The notes under the pieces were generated by a model that had not been told where the DNA came from, did not search any database, and saw nothing but the letters and a program-made list of their open reading frames with translations. From the NCBI RefSeq assembly GCF_963675165.1, contig NC_087389.1:3842830-3906829 (forward strand): a DNA stretch of 64,000 bases. Direction: 5' to 3'. A program made the translations under genes and the position numbers. Every line of letters begins with the position of its first letter. Positions within the stretch are counted from its first letter, which is position 1. Source of the DNA: Halichondria panicea (lineage: Eukaryota; Porifera; Demospongiae; Suberitida; Halichondriidae). Positions 35,347 through 54,000 of this stretch are shown here, piece after piece.

Positions 35347-36196
35347 AGAAAACAGTGCTAGAAGTATGACCTGGCGCTGTAACTATAGCTTTTATTAAGT
35401 ATACTGTACCACATTGTATGCATATAACATTGCATGTGCATGTATGGATGGAATATGAACTGTATTAATATAGTCTGTCCTTAACCCTAACCCTAACCCT
35501 AATTGTTACACAAGTTTTGCATGCATGCGTTGTTGCATGGGTGTTGTGGGTAGGCCTGTGCCAAATATTCAAATTTGTTCACCTATTATTCATTCACATT
35601 TGATCAGCCTATTATTCAACTTCATCACCAAATTGATGTCACCTATTATCAAATTATTTAACATACATCGCAGCGAAATAAAACACCTATAAAATATATA
35701 GCACACAAAAATGGGATTAAGTCAATTTCAGCAGCGAAATAACAAACTTTAACACAAAAAATGTGGTCTCAACATTGATTGGACTAACCCTTTCCTTGCC
35801 ATTCGTGAAATCTGGAACAGGAGCGTCTTTAGGTCGATCAATTAGTGTGGATCCGGCCTCACCACGCCTCCATGTCATTCTATTAGTCTAGATCCGGCTA
35901 GCAATTCTAGCTGGGACTCCCAGTTCTAGCTCCTTTTGTTTAGCGTGTCAGAGACTGGGAGAAGATGATTGGCACTCCCTGGCTCCTTTGGATGTACAGC
36001 TGTCCAGATCCCTAGAACATACCCTCCATTCTGACGAGTTATCAGTGCATAGGGTGCTTACTAGATTCTTGCCAGCCAGTACAGTTCAAGCTACACACAG
36101 CACCGCTCAACTATTCTCTACCCCATTATCTAGCTAAATCTGGTCCAACTAGACAGCAGACACAGCTAGTTAATTCAGTAAAGCCAGGGGTAGCCC
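35347..36196. other. Gene-free region with short interstitial telomere-type repeat
   Basis: Contains about 3 units of CCCTAA at 35,483-35,502 (animal TTAGGG type on the other strand). Also an AT-rich tract around 35,560-35,660 with CCTATTATTCA motifs that recur near 37,600-37,660, possibly ends of an old element around the 36,197 insertion. No genes are seen. Confidence 0.5.
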
Positions 36197-36947
36197 TAGT
36201 TGGGCGGAGTCCAACCAACGCTTCGCTCATGGTTGGGTATCAGTACATGTAGCAGTTTTGTTCCCACTGCAAGAAATTTGCAGCCCAATCAGATTGCTGC
36301 GTTCAAGTGGGAAACCTTACAGCTCAATTTAGCTGACAAGGCGAGCTGGGACACTGTATTTCTCTGGAGAATGCAGAAACAGCTCCTGCTGGATATCTAG
36401 GCTACTAGAAAAGAAGCATAGTCTATCTTAGCATCTATGAATGAAGCTTGAACAGTATGTATTAATTAATTAAAAGGACTTGTCTTTGTTTTAAGTTTTG
36501 TTGTGCTACCAATAAGATTAGATCATTAGTTTGGACAAAACCTGTGTTATGTATGCCTTCTTTGGTCTTCGAAAAGCTTCTCAGAAGCCTTGGGGTAGTC
36601 TTATAGCTGGCTGTACCTCTCCTTGTGCTAGATGTCTAACTATTATGAAAAAGTTTATTTCTGCCTGTACTAAATCTTATATTACAGGCTAAAGTATTCT
36701 TCTACTTTCTCTAAGAGTCTGAGGTCTTTCTTGAATTCCAAAACAACTATAGCTAGATCCAGTCAGCTAGAATAGCCATCCAAATAGTTAATTGATTTCT
36801 TTATATCGCACCCCTGAGCCATGCGGTTGTCAGCCACTTAAAGATTAAACAATATTCATACTCTGTCTCAAGTACCGGTGGAACAAAACTGCTACGTGTA
36901 CTGATACCCAACCCAGAGCGCAGCGTTGGTTGGACTCCGCCCAACTA
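36197..36947. mobile_element. TAGTTGGGCGG element with 9-bp target duplication
   Basis: A 751-bp element with about 75-base inverted ends beginning TAGTTGGGCGGAGTCCAACC, flanked by GGGTAGCCC at 36,188-36,196 and 36,948-36,956. The interior has no convincing protein. It is the long form of the 60-bp insertion in the GMPPB exon at 56,866; a solo end lies near 39,968. Confidence 0.9.
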
Positions 36948-36956
36948 GGGTAGCCC

Positions 36957-37693
36957 TACTTCTACGGTTGTTCAGTACCCACGGTAACAATTCCTCTGGG
37001 CTGGGCTAACTAGTTGAGCCACGCCTCCCAATTCTCAAGGCTAGGTACATGTCTCTGTCTAGCTGCTTCTTCAGCTTCTTGCTCAGTTTTGTGGCTTAGA
37101 GAAAGGCCAGCTACTCAGGGGGAAGAGTCCAGATGAAAGTCTGGCAGCCAGGTGACGTCCAAACGGTCAGTTATTCTTTCCACCAACTTTTTAATTAATC
37201 TAGTCTAGTCCTGCTTGCACTGCTACTACTACTACTGCTACTCTTCCTACTACTAACTGCTGCTACTCTTCCTAGCTAGTCAAAGGTTTCCTTTTTTTTT
37301 TTTTTTTTTTTTTATAACTACATATGCACAAAGAGACATCAAAGCTTACATCAAAGGACACAGATTTTTAGCCTACTTGACTGATAAGGCGGTTACCTAG
37401 ACTACAGTTTGTTTGTCAGGGAGGAGCTCACATACAACTTCATCTAATTCATCATAACGATTCCTTACCCATTGTTGTAATTTCTACAACAGATTGCCAA
37501 GGAAAGAGCTAACATCAGGTTTACTGCCCACATGTAAAATGTGGGCGTATTCTGAGCTACTGCGCATGTGCAACTCAATGAATATCATTAAACTGTTTTC
37601 ACAGTGCCTATTATTCAAATTGTAAAAAAGACTGCCTATTATTCAAAAAATTATTCCGGAATATGTGGGACAGGGTGGTATTACTACAGATTT
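36957..37693. other. Gene-free region with poly-T run
   Basis: Contains a run of about 23 T at 37,291-37,313 and CTACTACT-type simple repeats at 37,215-37,265. No coding signal. Confidence 0.5.
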
Positions 37694-37999
37694 TACCGTA
37701 TATAGCGGGTAATTTTCGTGGGGTAAAAAATTTGTTTAACTCGAAAAAAGTGATTTTTGTTAGTAAAAATTTCGTTTGACTTCATTGCATGTGTTCCGAT
37801 AGCCTCGTCCCAGGCCGAGTTGTCTCGAAAATAACACTATAGGTTGCCAACTATAGTATTTTTCAACTTCATTGCCTATTAAATAAAAATCAGCCTCTGA
37901 GAACGAAGCTAGCGTTCCGGTAAACCACGCCTATATTTTTGTGGAGGTCAGCTTTCCCACGAAAATAACCTCACGAAAATTACCTGCTTATATACGGTA
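37694..37999. mobile_element. TACCGTATA-type MITE with a nested TAGCCTCG end
   Basis: Outer ends TACCGTATATAGCGGGTAAT and ATTACCTGCTTATATACGGTA are inverts. Inside, at 37,800, a TAGCCTCGTCCCAGGCCG sequence marks the left end of a second element; its right end is not visible. Confidence 0.6.
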
Positions 38000-39695
38000 T
38001 ATAGACATTTAAGTCAAGCAGGTGACTCTTTCTGAGTATATAGTATAACGACCACTAATTGCATTTGCGCAAACATTGGCTGATAGGAAGCTATATAGGC
38101 TTACAAGTACTTATACCTCAGAATTAGCGTTTTGTGTTTACTCACAGCTAAACCGCTTCTGACACAATCTGAACCACCTCTGGGTTGGCTAATCCAGATT
38201 ACCGTTTACACAAACGCGGATAGGTTTAATCCGGATTCCAACCCGGATTGAAGGCCTTGTGTATATAAACGGGGCATTATATACATTCAAGAGTCACCGT
38301 GGTGCTTATGCACATGCATGCATAGCTGTTGACACACTTCATGCATGTATAGTTATATATACACATGCACAGTTGTAAACTGTATTTCCTATAACTATAG
38401 TCTCCAGCCACAGTAAAAATAATTACCAGACTGAGTGTGTTTTATATACTCCAAACCACTTTGCACCCATGCATGCATGCACTATAGCCGATACAACATT
38501 TCTGCATGTGCAATCGGTTATAGTGTGCTTTAAACTATATAAGTAAGATGCATGAGGTAAGCTTCTTAGCTTTTATTAGACAACGAAGCTTTAACAAAAT
38601 ACTATGAATATAAGTGGGTAATGGAATTATTTCGAGACTTTCGCGAAAAGAATGCGGAAAGCAGCCTTTTTTGCAGTACATGCATGTATATATAATTATG
38701 CTATATTAATTTCGTGGGTATATAAATGGTCACGGTACATACTTAATCAGGAAAACGTACTGCGAACATTTATACCCTTGAAATGTACCCGCTACGGTAC
38801 AGTTGCATATAATTATAGTCTATATTGCACCTATATAATTGTATGATGTGCTATTTTAGTGACTGGAGAGTGACAGCAATTAATCCCGTATCACATCCCA
38901 TCCAGTAATTGCACGCTGTCAATGACAACATATTGTTATTGAATAACGGCAGCGGCCGAAAATGTTAGTAAAAACTGCAGATAACTTCATCATACACGAT
39001 TGAAATCAAGTATACTAATTATACTAAGGTGACATGTTTTCACAGGTATATTAATTGCTATTTCTGCTATTCAGCGAATGCGTAAAAATGTGTACTCACA
39101 GATAATTGGAAAATGCAATGAATCTCATTCAAACCACTTGCGAGATTAGAAACACCATGAATAATTCACAACTTGAGCAGAATTTAATACCAGCTAAACA
39201 GTAAAATCGCCAAAAAAATCTATCTGTGAACTACATATTTATTTTTCATTGCGGTCAGACATTGTAAAACCATACCCACATGATGTCATAGATTAAGATG
39301 CTGATAGGCTGAGCAGCTAAGCTATATACCACACTCAATATAGAGTGGGCGTTGAAGAGTGAATACCGTATTATACTAGAATGTTTTGAGAGCATCAAAC
39401 ATTTGCGAACTTTGCGAGGGCTGATCAATTCGCAGCAATAAGATTCACACGATCCTTGCCAGAACGCAATAGTTAGATCGCAAAGGGTAAACTTTTCTGC
39501 TGATTTGGCTCATTCACAAAGGTTTTTCACCAGCAAAATATTCTAGTAATACGGTACATAAAATTCCACTGGAACAACAACTCCACATGCATGCACACTG
39601 TTGCCAGACCCTGAGTGAGTGAAGGAGTGGGACTAGCGAGACTAAGTCTACTTTTGCCGTACTTCCGGTGCATACATCGACATGATCGATCATAT
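38000..39695. other. Gene-free AT-rich region
   Basis: No supported gene on either strand. There are several TGCATGCA clusters and a few chance ORFs shorter than 70 codons. Confidence 0.4.
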
Positions 39696-39940
39696 CTTAC
39701 CTGACTATAATTATACACTCTGCTCTCCTGCTTGATTGGACGATGATCTTGTTGCCAGACACAGGTAATGAGGTCTCAACACAGCAAGCCAACAAGGCAT
39801 CCTAAATCGACCATTGCATACAGCCATCCATATCCATCATAGACACTACAGTAGAATCTGTATCTATGCAGCCTCTAGCCATCTTGCATGCAACCGGCGG
39901 TATCTTTTTGCAGCATTCAGCCCCTCCCACTTCCGTATTG
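39696..39940 (-). pseudogene. Decayed copy of exportin-5 exon 1 and 5' flank
   Basis: Matches 16,230-16,415 with many changes: the TTGCAGCATTCAGCCCCTCC flank, the ACAAGGCATCCT, GATGATCTTGTTG and ACTCTGCTCTC stretches occur in the same order and orientation. Indels break the frame and no exon 2 follows. It is a processed or duplicated fragment of the real first exon about 23 kb away. Confidence 0.7.
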
Positions 39941-40102
39941 GGGAGAGTGTGACCACCCCCACTGACTAGTTGGGCGGAGTCCAACCAACGCAGGTTGGAC
40001 CGCATCATCATGACGCTTTCAGTCACGTGATAATTATAAACTTTATAGAATTCCTTTGAGGTCAAAGGTCAGGCAAGTAAGACCACTTCTGGCTACTTGC
40101 AG

Positions 40103-40300
40103 CAGGGTGTCATACAGGATTTTGAAGTAGAGGGGGGAAATAAGAAAAGTAACCAGAAAATTTTGCTAAAAAAAAGGTCAACTGTTATTTCATAGTATGT
40201 AAAATTGCCAGCTATGGACCCTCAGTCAGCAAAAAAGGGGGGGGAAATTGGAGATAGGGGGGGATATCCCCCCTTCCCCCCCCCCCTGTATGACACCCTG
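40103..40300. mobile_element. CAGGGTGTC MITE with 5-bp target duplication
   Basis: A 198-bp element whose ends CAGGGTGTCATACAGG and CCTGTATGACACCCTG are inverts, flanked by TGCAG at 40,098-40,102 and 40,301-40,305. It has G-run and C-run interiors and no ORF. Confidence 0.85.
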
Positions 40301-40434
40301 TGCAGCAGTGTCTCTGTACAGCCTACAAAACAGTGGAGCATCGAGGTGCCTACCGTAAGACCTTGATTTAAAGCGATCCTCCAAATATGCGACACCCCGA
40401 GGGGTCCGCCACTCCTTAAAATCTTGTACGCCTG

Positions 40435-40610
40435 TGGGCAAAATCTCCTTAAAATCTTAAAATCTCGAAAAATCATCTTAAAATCTTAAAATCTCGCAAA
40501 ATCTCCTTAAAATCTTAAAATCTCGCAAAATCTCCTTAAAATCTTAAAATCTCGCAAAATCTCTTTAAAATCTTAAAATCTCGCAAAATCTCTTAAAATC
40601 TCTCCCTAAA
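40435..40610. repeat. 29-bp minisatellite
   Basis: About five units of a 29-base repeat built from TTAAAATCTTAAAATCTCGC with minor variants, decaying at its right end. The flanking CGAGGGGTCCGCCAC is inverted near 42,905-42,925. Confidence 0.9.
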
Positions 40611-41376
40611 ATCCGTAATCTATGTTTCCATCTCCATAAATCTTGGTTACAGCATGCAGCTGCAGAGTGTTGCTCGAGAGCTAGAGCCCACTGAATAGTA
40701 TATTACTGTCATTGCTGTTTCCTCTACTACAACTGCACTGTAAGTCGAGTAAACTTACTAGCAATGGTGTATGGACTGGTGTAAATCTAGCTCTAAAAGT
40801 AATGTAGGATGCAGTTTATTTGCATATAATTATTATTATTGCTAAAATAGTTGATACAATTGCAGGAGTTTACTGTTGCACAGCTATAGGTTGTCTTTAT
40901 CACTGGATCCTCCTCCTCCGTCTGATCCATACAATAAGTAAGCTAAACTATAATTATGCAGTGTTCTTTGTTGAACTGACTGCATATTCATGCTGTAGTC
41001 CGGACCAGTTGAGCTACATTCAACTCTTTGGAACATCTTTACTAATAGACGTACATCTGATCGCAATATAGTGGGTAAGATGAACTATTAAAAAGTATTC
41101 TGTTATTGATTGAAACATTTGTGCGTATGCATGCATGCAGGTACAGTATATATGCACATTCAAGCTTGTCTCTGCTACTACCTCAACTATATACGTACTT
41201 GAGTACTACTCGTCAGCTTTGTTTACATTCTGCATTGCCAAGAATTAAGTGGTAAGTTGCACATGCAGTGGTGTATATAACTAATCGTTGTGTTTATGAC
41301 TGTATAATTATAATAATTATATAGATCATGGCATCTGAGTTGACAACCAGGACAAATTAAGGAAGAAATTGATTTT
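40611..41376. other. Gene-free lead-in to the Ulp1-PHD pseudogene
   Basis: No clear exon. A MASEL-like start at 41,328 is followed at once by a stop. TGCATGCATG and AT-rich microsatellites are present. Confidence 0.4.
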
Positions 41377-42382
41377 TTGTCTCTGATGCGTGAGAAACTC
41401 CCAACTTATGTGGTGAACTGCATGCTTGCATCTGGTTTTGATGTTCCTGAGGTTGTATGCTCAATGGATGTTACTGACAAGCCTGGAAACTCGGACAAAA
41501 ATGGTGGTACCAAAGAATGTGAATGTTTTATAAACAGTTCGACAGTAACCATCGACACAAGCACAAATTCTGATATTACTATCATTTCAGACTCAAGTGA
41601 TTCATCCGAGTCAAGAAAATTGATCATTTTCATCTCTACCACCAAGACCACAGTATTCTGCTAAGCCATAATGCCTGGTTGAACGACAATCATGTAAATT
41701 GTGCCCAATACTTGCTAAAAAAGCAATTCACTCATCTGCATGGCCTACGGTGCTCTGTGTTACAACAGTCGCAATATATCAGTCCTCTCTCACAGGAGTC
41801 TCTACAAATTTTGCACGTTTCTAGCAACCATTGGATAGCTCTGTCTACACTTCAGTGCAGTACCACAAATTTGATTCCCACTGCATGTCTATATACGACT
41901 CATTGTGTAGGGGAATAAGCATGGACACTCAAACACTTTTGGCCAAGTTTCTAGCAAATGGAACAAGAGACTCAGAGCAACAACTTTCCGTCGCTGTAGC
42001 AAATGTGGCACAACAATCAGGCGCTTCAGACTGTGGATTGTTTGCTATCGCTTTCATTACGCATTTAGCACATAGCCTAAACCCCTGCTACTGCAATTTC
42101 AAACAAAATGCAATGAGAGAGCATTTCTTGAAATGCATTGACCAAGCAACCATGACACCCTTTCCGACTAACTCACAAAGAACAGCCAGATTAGCGATAA
42201 CAAAAGAAATAGTGGAGATTCAATTGTATTGCTATTGTAGACTGCCTGATAATGGCTCAAAAATGGTTGAGTGTGAGAGCAGCAGGTGTAAACTGGGAGG
42301 CTGGTTTCACCTCAAGTGTGTCAATGCTTTCGAAGTGAAGAAAAACAATAAATAGATCTGTAACAATTGTAGAGGAGTATAA
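41377..42382 (+). pseudogene. Ulp1/C48-type protease with C-terminal PHD finger, decayed
   Basis: A serine-rich leader at 41,377-41,640 is followed, after a frame change, by SHNAWLNDNHVNCAQYL and the catalytic-histidine block SNHWIAL (41,829-41,845). After another frame change come YDSLCRG (aspartate) and QQSGASDCGLFA (glutamine and catalytic cysteine, about 42,013-42,050). A PHD finger follows: CYCRLP, MVECES, CKLGGWFHLKCV. The frame stops at TAG 42,353-42,355, where PHD fingers have tryptophan, and the final ICNNC lies just beyond it. Ulp1 enzymes cleave SUMO-like modifiers; Ulp1-PHD fusions are often transposon-associated in animals. At least two frameshifts and one nonsense change make function unlikely. 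Confidence 0.7.
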
Positions 42383-42716
42383 TTTTTACAATTCACAATG
42401 CAATGCATTTTCATTTCACAATGCCCCCTATAATTATACTTTAAATTCATAATAATTATACATAATAATTTATATATATAAAGCTATATACCTATACTAT
42501 ATAGCTATAGACTTATAATTATCAGTATAGCTATAGTGAAACCCATAATAACTAGCTAGCTATAGCTATAGATCCACTGCACGTCATGCAGGAGAATTTG
42601 GAAGAGCTGGAATAAGAAGGACAGCTGGTAGAAGAATAGTTTAAACCTGGAACAACATGAACAATGTGTTGCCGTGATGATATAGACTTTATAGAGCTGT
42701 TATGGGCCCCTGCAGT

Positions 42717-42880
42717 CCTTGAAATCTTCTGAAATCTTTTGAAATCTTCTGAAATCTTCTAAAATCTTTTGAAATCTCTAAAATCATTGAAATCTTCCAA
42801 AATCTTCTGAAATCTCTAAAATCTTCGAAATCTCTGAAATCTGTAAAATCTTGTAAAATCTCCTGAATCTCGAGATTTTA
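42717..42880. repeat. GAAATCTTCT short tandem repeat array
   Basis: Imperfect 10-11-base units (GAAATCTTCT, GAAATCTTTT) in the same strand sense as the 40,435 array, placed on the other side of the Ulp1-PHD remnant. Confidence 0.8.
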
Positions 42881-43956
42881 AAATCCCGTACACAAATTTT
42901 CATAGTGTCGGACCCCTCGTGCGACACCCAGGAGCTCAGCAATTTTCTGACCTCTAAAAGTAGCGACAGCTGCGTTGACAATTATTTTTTAATGTCGCGT
43001 TCTTAAATAGAGGTAAATGTAGATCTAGCCACTCCCTAGCCTCGATTGTAGCCCACTGGAGTCCTGAAATCGAGGCAAGTAGACTCTGTAAAGTTACCTC
43101 CAATTAGATGCGACCCTCTAAATATGCGACACCAGGACTTCAATATAATTTTTCAACCTCCAAAAGGTGCGACCTCCGGCAATTTTCTTATGAGCGCACG
43201 TGATAAAACCTGCCGGTGGATGACGCGCGTCCAACCTCCTCTGGTAAATGTACTATACAGAGGAGAGGAATGCCAGTGTCAAAAGGTCACTAATTAAAAC
43301 ACCATGTTTTACATGTAAAACCAAAACTGAGTTTACCCTCGCGCCCCTGAGTTTATACACCACCAATAGCTTGATCCTCTTTATAATCACAACAGAAATC
43401 GGTTGAGCTATCGCGCCCCAGAGGAATCAGCTTGAGAGAGGAGATCCAGGATTTAATTGCAACCTTTGACCTTTTATTGCATTCTTCTAAACCACAAGAT
43501 ATGGAAAATAGCCTGCCGTGGCTAGAGAATAAATTTTGATATACTGGCTTGCTGCACTGGATAGATCTAGGTGTATAGTAAGCTTTCCAAGCAGGCAACA
43601 GCAAAGAACAGAAGCGCTAAGCTGCTATATGCAGCAAAGGTCAAGAACCCAGAACAAGAATGTTTAATCCTTCATTAAACGTGACCCTATTGACCCTGGC
43701 ATTCCTCCTCTGACTTTACATGTACTAGGTCTAGTCAGAGTAGTCTTGTCTAGATCTAGTCTACGTCTGTGTTGGACACTGAGGTTAGTTACTATATCAA
43801 TGATGTATGTATAGAGTGCATTGTTTACATTTATACACATACAGTAGTCATAAAGTCGTAAACAATTGATTGCAAATTGCAAGGACGGCACTAAGAGTGT
43901 TCACCACTTTACGAGTTGCTGCTCCAAGACATCTGCTTTTGAGAGAGCGGAGGAGC
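42881..43956. other. Gene-free upstream region of selenoprotein O
   Basis: Contains interspersed repeat pieces with GCGACCC...AAATATGCGACACC motifs (42,920 and 43,105-43,190), also present at about 40,375. No gene is seen. Directly before the SelO ATG an open arginine-rich frame runs back to a stop at 43,867. Confidence 0.5.
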
Positions 43957-50395
<6,439 letters not shown>

Positions 50396-50573
50396 ATCCT
50401 GCCACATCAGGTGAAACGTGAAACATGCGTGTGTTACGTATTTAGGTTAACACGGTCATTATTTAGCATAATTTTTGCAGTGTGCTGTGCTGTTGAAGCA
50501 GAAATGCGAACAGTCAAACAAGAAATCACAAGTCTTTTTGAGACAGTATAAAGAACTGCATTTGTAAAGACTT

Positions 50574-50630
50574 GTTTATGACGGAATCGCTGTAAATCCC
50601 GCATAGGGAGCAGCTTTTCTTGAAAGTTCT
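50574..50630 (+). promoter_or_regulatory. Candidate type II SECIS element in the SelO 3' UTR
   Basis: ATGA at 50,578-50,581 is followed by an imperfect helix: CGGAATCGCTGT (50,582-50,593) against GCAGCTTTTCTT (50,610-50,621), with three mismatches. AAA at 50,594-50,596 follows, then a small extra stem TCCC/GGGA (50,597-50,600 with 50,606-50,609) and TGAA at 50,621-50,624, fitting the KGAW side of the SECIS quartet. This is the form II layout. It starts 183 nt after the stop codon. The lower helix is weak by eye. No folding was computed. Confidence 0.6.
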
Positions 50631-50789
50631 TGTTTGTCTGTATAATTATAAACGTATACTTTTTATGCAAGTGTACAGTGTGTAATATAAACTGTTATCT
50701 GTTTGTCATACCGTGTCATCAAAATTAAAAGTAATTTAGACCAACTGCTTGTTTTTGAACAGAAACTAAAACAATTGTGCATGCACCGT

Positions 50790-51003
50790 ACAGTTATGAT
50801 AGCTGGAGATTTGTATGCTATGCTGGTTATAATGTTTTGTTTATGTTGCAACATAATTATGAAATTGTTTTACAGTTATGATAGCAGCTGGAGATTTGTA
50901 TGCCATGGGTTAATAATTAGTGTTTTGTTGATGTTGCAACATATACAGTTATGATAGCTGGAGATTTGTATGCTGTGCTGGTTAATAAGTATTTGCAACA
51001 TGT
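50790..51003. repeat. Three-unit tandem repeat upstream of the membrane-protein gene
   Basis: Units of about 73-82 bases begin ACAGTTATGATAGCTGGAGA at 50,790, 50,872 and 50,945, each with TTTGTATGC and (except a shortened third) a TTGCAACAT end. They lie 45-260 bases before the ATG at 51,049. Confidence 0.85.
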
Positions 51004-51048
51004 TCCAGTACATTATATTGGTCTTTCTCGCAATTTAAATACACGATA

Positions 51049-54000
51049 ATGAAGTTGCATGGCTATAGCATCAGTTCCACTATGACCCTCACACTGCTTT
51101 ATGCGTGTGCAACTCTTCAAGGCCTGCCTCTAGCTACTGCTGGTAATTCTGAACAAGCTAATAGTACCACTTATTATGTGCGAGGAAAAGACACAAACTC
51201 GTCATTGTGCCCTGCTGACGTTGAAATCGGCCATTGTCAGACACTTGATTTCTACGCTGAAAATGGACGTTTTACGAGCCATCGTTCTTTCGTCTTTTTA
51301 AGTGGAACACACCAACTATCTCAAGAAGTTATTCTTAGAGGCATTACAGGATTATCAATGGTTGGAGTTCAAGGTTCCACTAACTGCTCAATAATTTGTA
51401 CCACTGCCTCAGCCGGTTTTGCTTTTTTTGACGTCACATTTCTGCATATCAGTGACTTAAATATCCACAATTGTGGTATACACAAACAAGACTTTCAACT
51501 AGCTGCAGCTTTGATTATTAAGGACTCAACTAATGCATCTCTTAACAGATTAGTAGTCACAAACACGACGGGAGGCTATGGCCTCATAACAATCAACACA
51601 CACGACCTTCTCTCTATCACCAACTCAATATTTGCTTACAATAAAAATGACTCACACTGGGAAGGAGGGAACACGAGGATAATCTTTAGCGTTTGCGAAG
51701 ATTTTGAGCCCAAGTTTGTTGTCATCAAAAACACTACTTTTCATCATGGGTACCAGTATTATAGGGTGTTCCGAGAAGTTGGCTGCGGAGGGTTGACGAT
51801 TGAATTCAACTGTTACAACGTTAAAGTGAGCGTAGAGGATAGTGAGGCAAGCTACAACACAGCATATTTCGGAGGCAATATTGATGTTGTGTTTGGACTG
51901 CTAACAAACAATTCCTTGCGGTTACATAATGTTACAAGCACACACGGGATGGGTGGTCGGGGGACAGGCCTTTTCATAACCATCAAACAAAATGTAGGTA
52001 TAGATGATGAGTACTCATGTGATACGCATATGTGCTCTGCTATGGAAAACGTTATCTTGAATTTTTCAAATCTACATTTCAATCGAAACCAAAAGTCAGC
52101 TTTTATAATTGAGGATAATTCCTACCCCGGTACAGTGTGCGTGAATCAGTATGCTGTGATTAAAGATTCGGTTTTCTTGGAGAACTCCAGTCCTGCTTGG
52201 TGGGGCGGCTCGGCTGTCCGTTTAGCTTACAGCCCATTGTCTCCGGCTGTTAAAGATTTTGCAATACTTTATACGACTTTTACAAACTGCACTTTCTCGG
52301 GACACTTTAAAAATAGCCATAGAATGGATTTAATCGCTTCTGTTATGTATTTCGAACTGGTAAAGAATGTGACGATTGAGAACTGTTCAATTGGCAACAA
52401 CAACATGTCGGGCATTCAAGCATACTCAAGTAATGTGCACTTCAAAGGAAGTACCAACATTTTTAGAAATACAAACTACTATGGAGGTGGACTGCTACTA
52501 CTGCAAAATTCATTCATGTTCATGAGTTTAGGCACGACAATCAATTTTTGTGATAATCATGCAGTAACAGTGGGAGGAGCGCTATTTTCTGACTTTGATC
52601 TTCAAATCCCAACAAAATCCCCATGCTTTTACCAGCTCGATATTTCTGGACCAAGTGCGAATAACAATTTGATTAGTACCATAAAAGTGAACTTTCAGAA
52701 CAATACATCTGGACTAGCAGGATCAGCTATATTTGGGGGCAGAATAAATTCTTGTTACTCCTACAGACACAGTTATGTCAGCAAACTTTTCGAAAAGGTT
52801 TTCAAAATAAACAACACCGTGAATGATCCATCAGCCATTACTTCAGATCCCTATTATGTCTGCTTTTGCATAGATGAAAGCAGACTCCCAAATTGCGCTG
52901 TTGGTTCTCACAATGTCAGCGTGTTTCCTGGCGACAATTTCCAAGTCTCGGCTGCCACTGTTGGTAGCAGTAGAGAAGGTACTATCCCAGGTGTTGTACA
53001 CTCACAGTTCATCAAGTCATACCAAAATACGTCATTCGGTTATCTTCAAGCAGCACAGAACAGTGTAGGAAGATACTGCAGTACTCTTAATTTTACCATA
53101 TATTCTTTAGACCCGTCCGTGAGCTTTTATCTATCAACTGACAAATTATCTTTTTTCTCGCTATTTGTTTTCGACTCCAAAATTGTCACTGTTACTTTTC
53201 TTGATTGTCCACCCGGATTTGAAGTCCATTTTTCTTCTGGAAGACCCAAATGTGATTGCGAAAAACAACTCCAAATTCATGACGACAGTATTCAGTGTTT
53301 GATTACGAGCCAAGTGATTGTACCACCTCCAGGCTCCTGGGTAGGCTACTACAACACTTCCACCCCGGATACGGTCGTCAGGGGGGCACTCTTTCATCGA
53401 TATTGCCCCTACAATTACTGTCACTCAAATCAGTCGTACATTTCTCTCAATAATACCGACATGCAGTGCTCCTCCAACAGATCTGGGATAATGTGTGGAG
53501 AGTGTCAAAAAGGTCTCAGTCTCACCCTTGGCAGAAATAAGTGTGTAAAATGCTCGAGTATTAGCCTGCTATTCATTATTGTGTTCGCCTTAGCTGGGGT
53601 TGCATTAGTTGTGCTGTTGTTTGTGTTGAGGCTTACGGTAACAGAAGGAAGTATTAATGGATTAATATTTTACATGAATGTCTTGAAGATGAACCAAGCA
53701 CTTCTTCTGCCAGGAAACGAAACAAATTTTCTGAGTGTGTTTACTGCATGGATGAATTTGGATCTGGGAATCGATTTATGCTTTTATGATGGAATGGACT
53801 CGATAGCAAAAACATTCTTACAGTTCGTTTTCCCTGCATACATATGGTTGCTTGTTATTTTGGTGATAGTTCTCGCAAAAAGGTTTCGATTCATTTCAAA
53901 CTTAGTTGGACAAAGAGCAGTTCAAGTTCTAGCCACTCTGTTGCTTCTCTCTTATACAAAACTTCAAAGAGTGATTGTTACATCTCTCACGTATACCACT

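Noticed and set aside
35483-35502. CCCTAA repeats as a chromosome end
   Set aside because: Only about three units, with ordinary genes and transposons on both sides; a short interstitial run.
40435-40610. Regular 29-bp repeats looking like a CRISPR array
   Set aside because: The units are contiguous with no unique spacers, the sequence is AT-rich minisatellite, and all gene structure in the window is animal.
43870-43956. TTG at 43,870 as the SelO start codon
   Set aside because: Animal genes rarely start at TTG; the ATG at 43,957 is used for the model and the upstream frame is noted separately.
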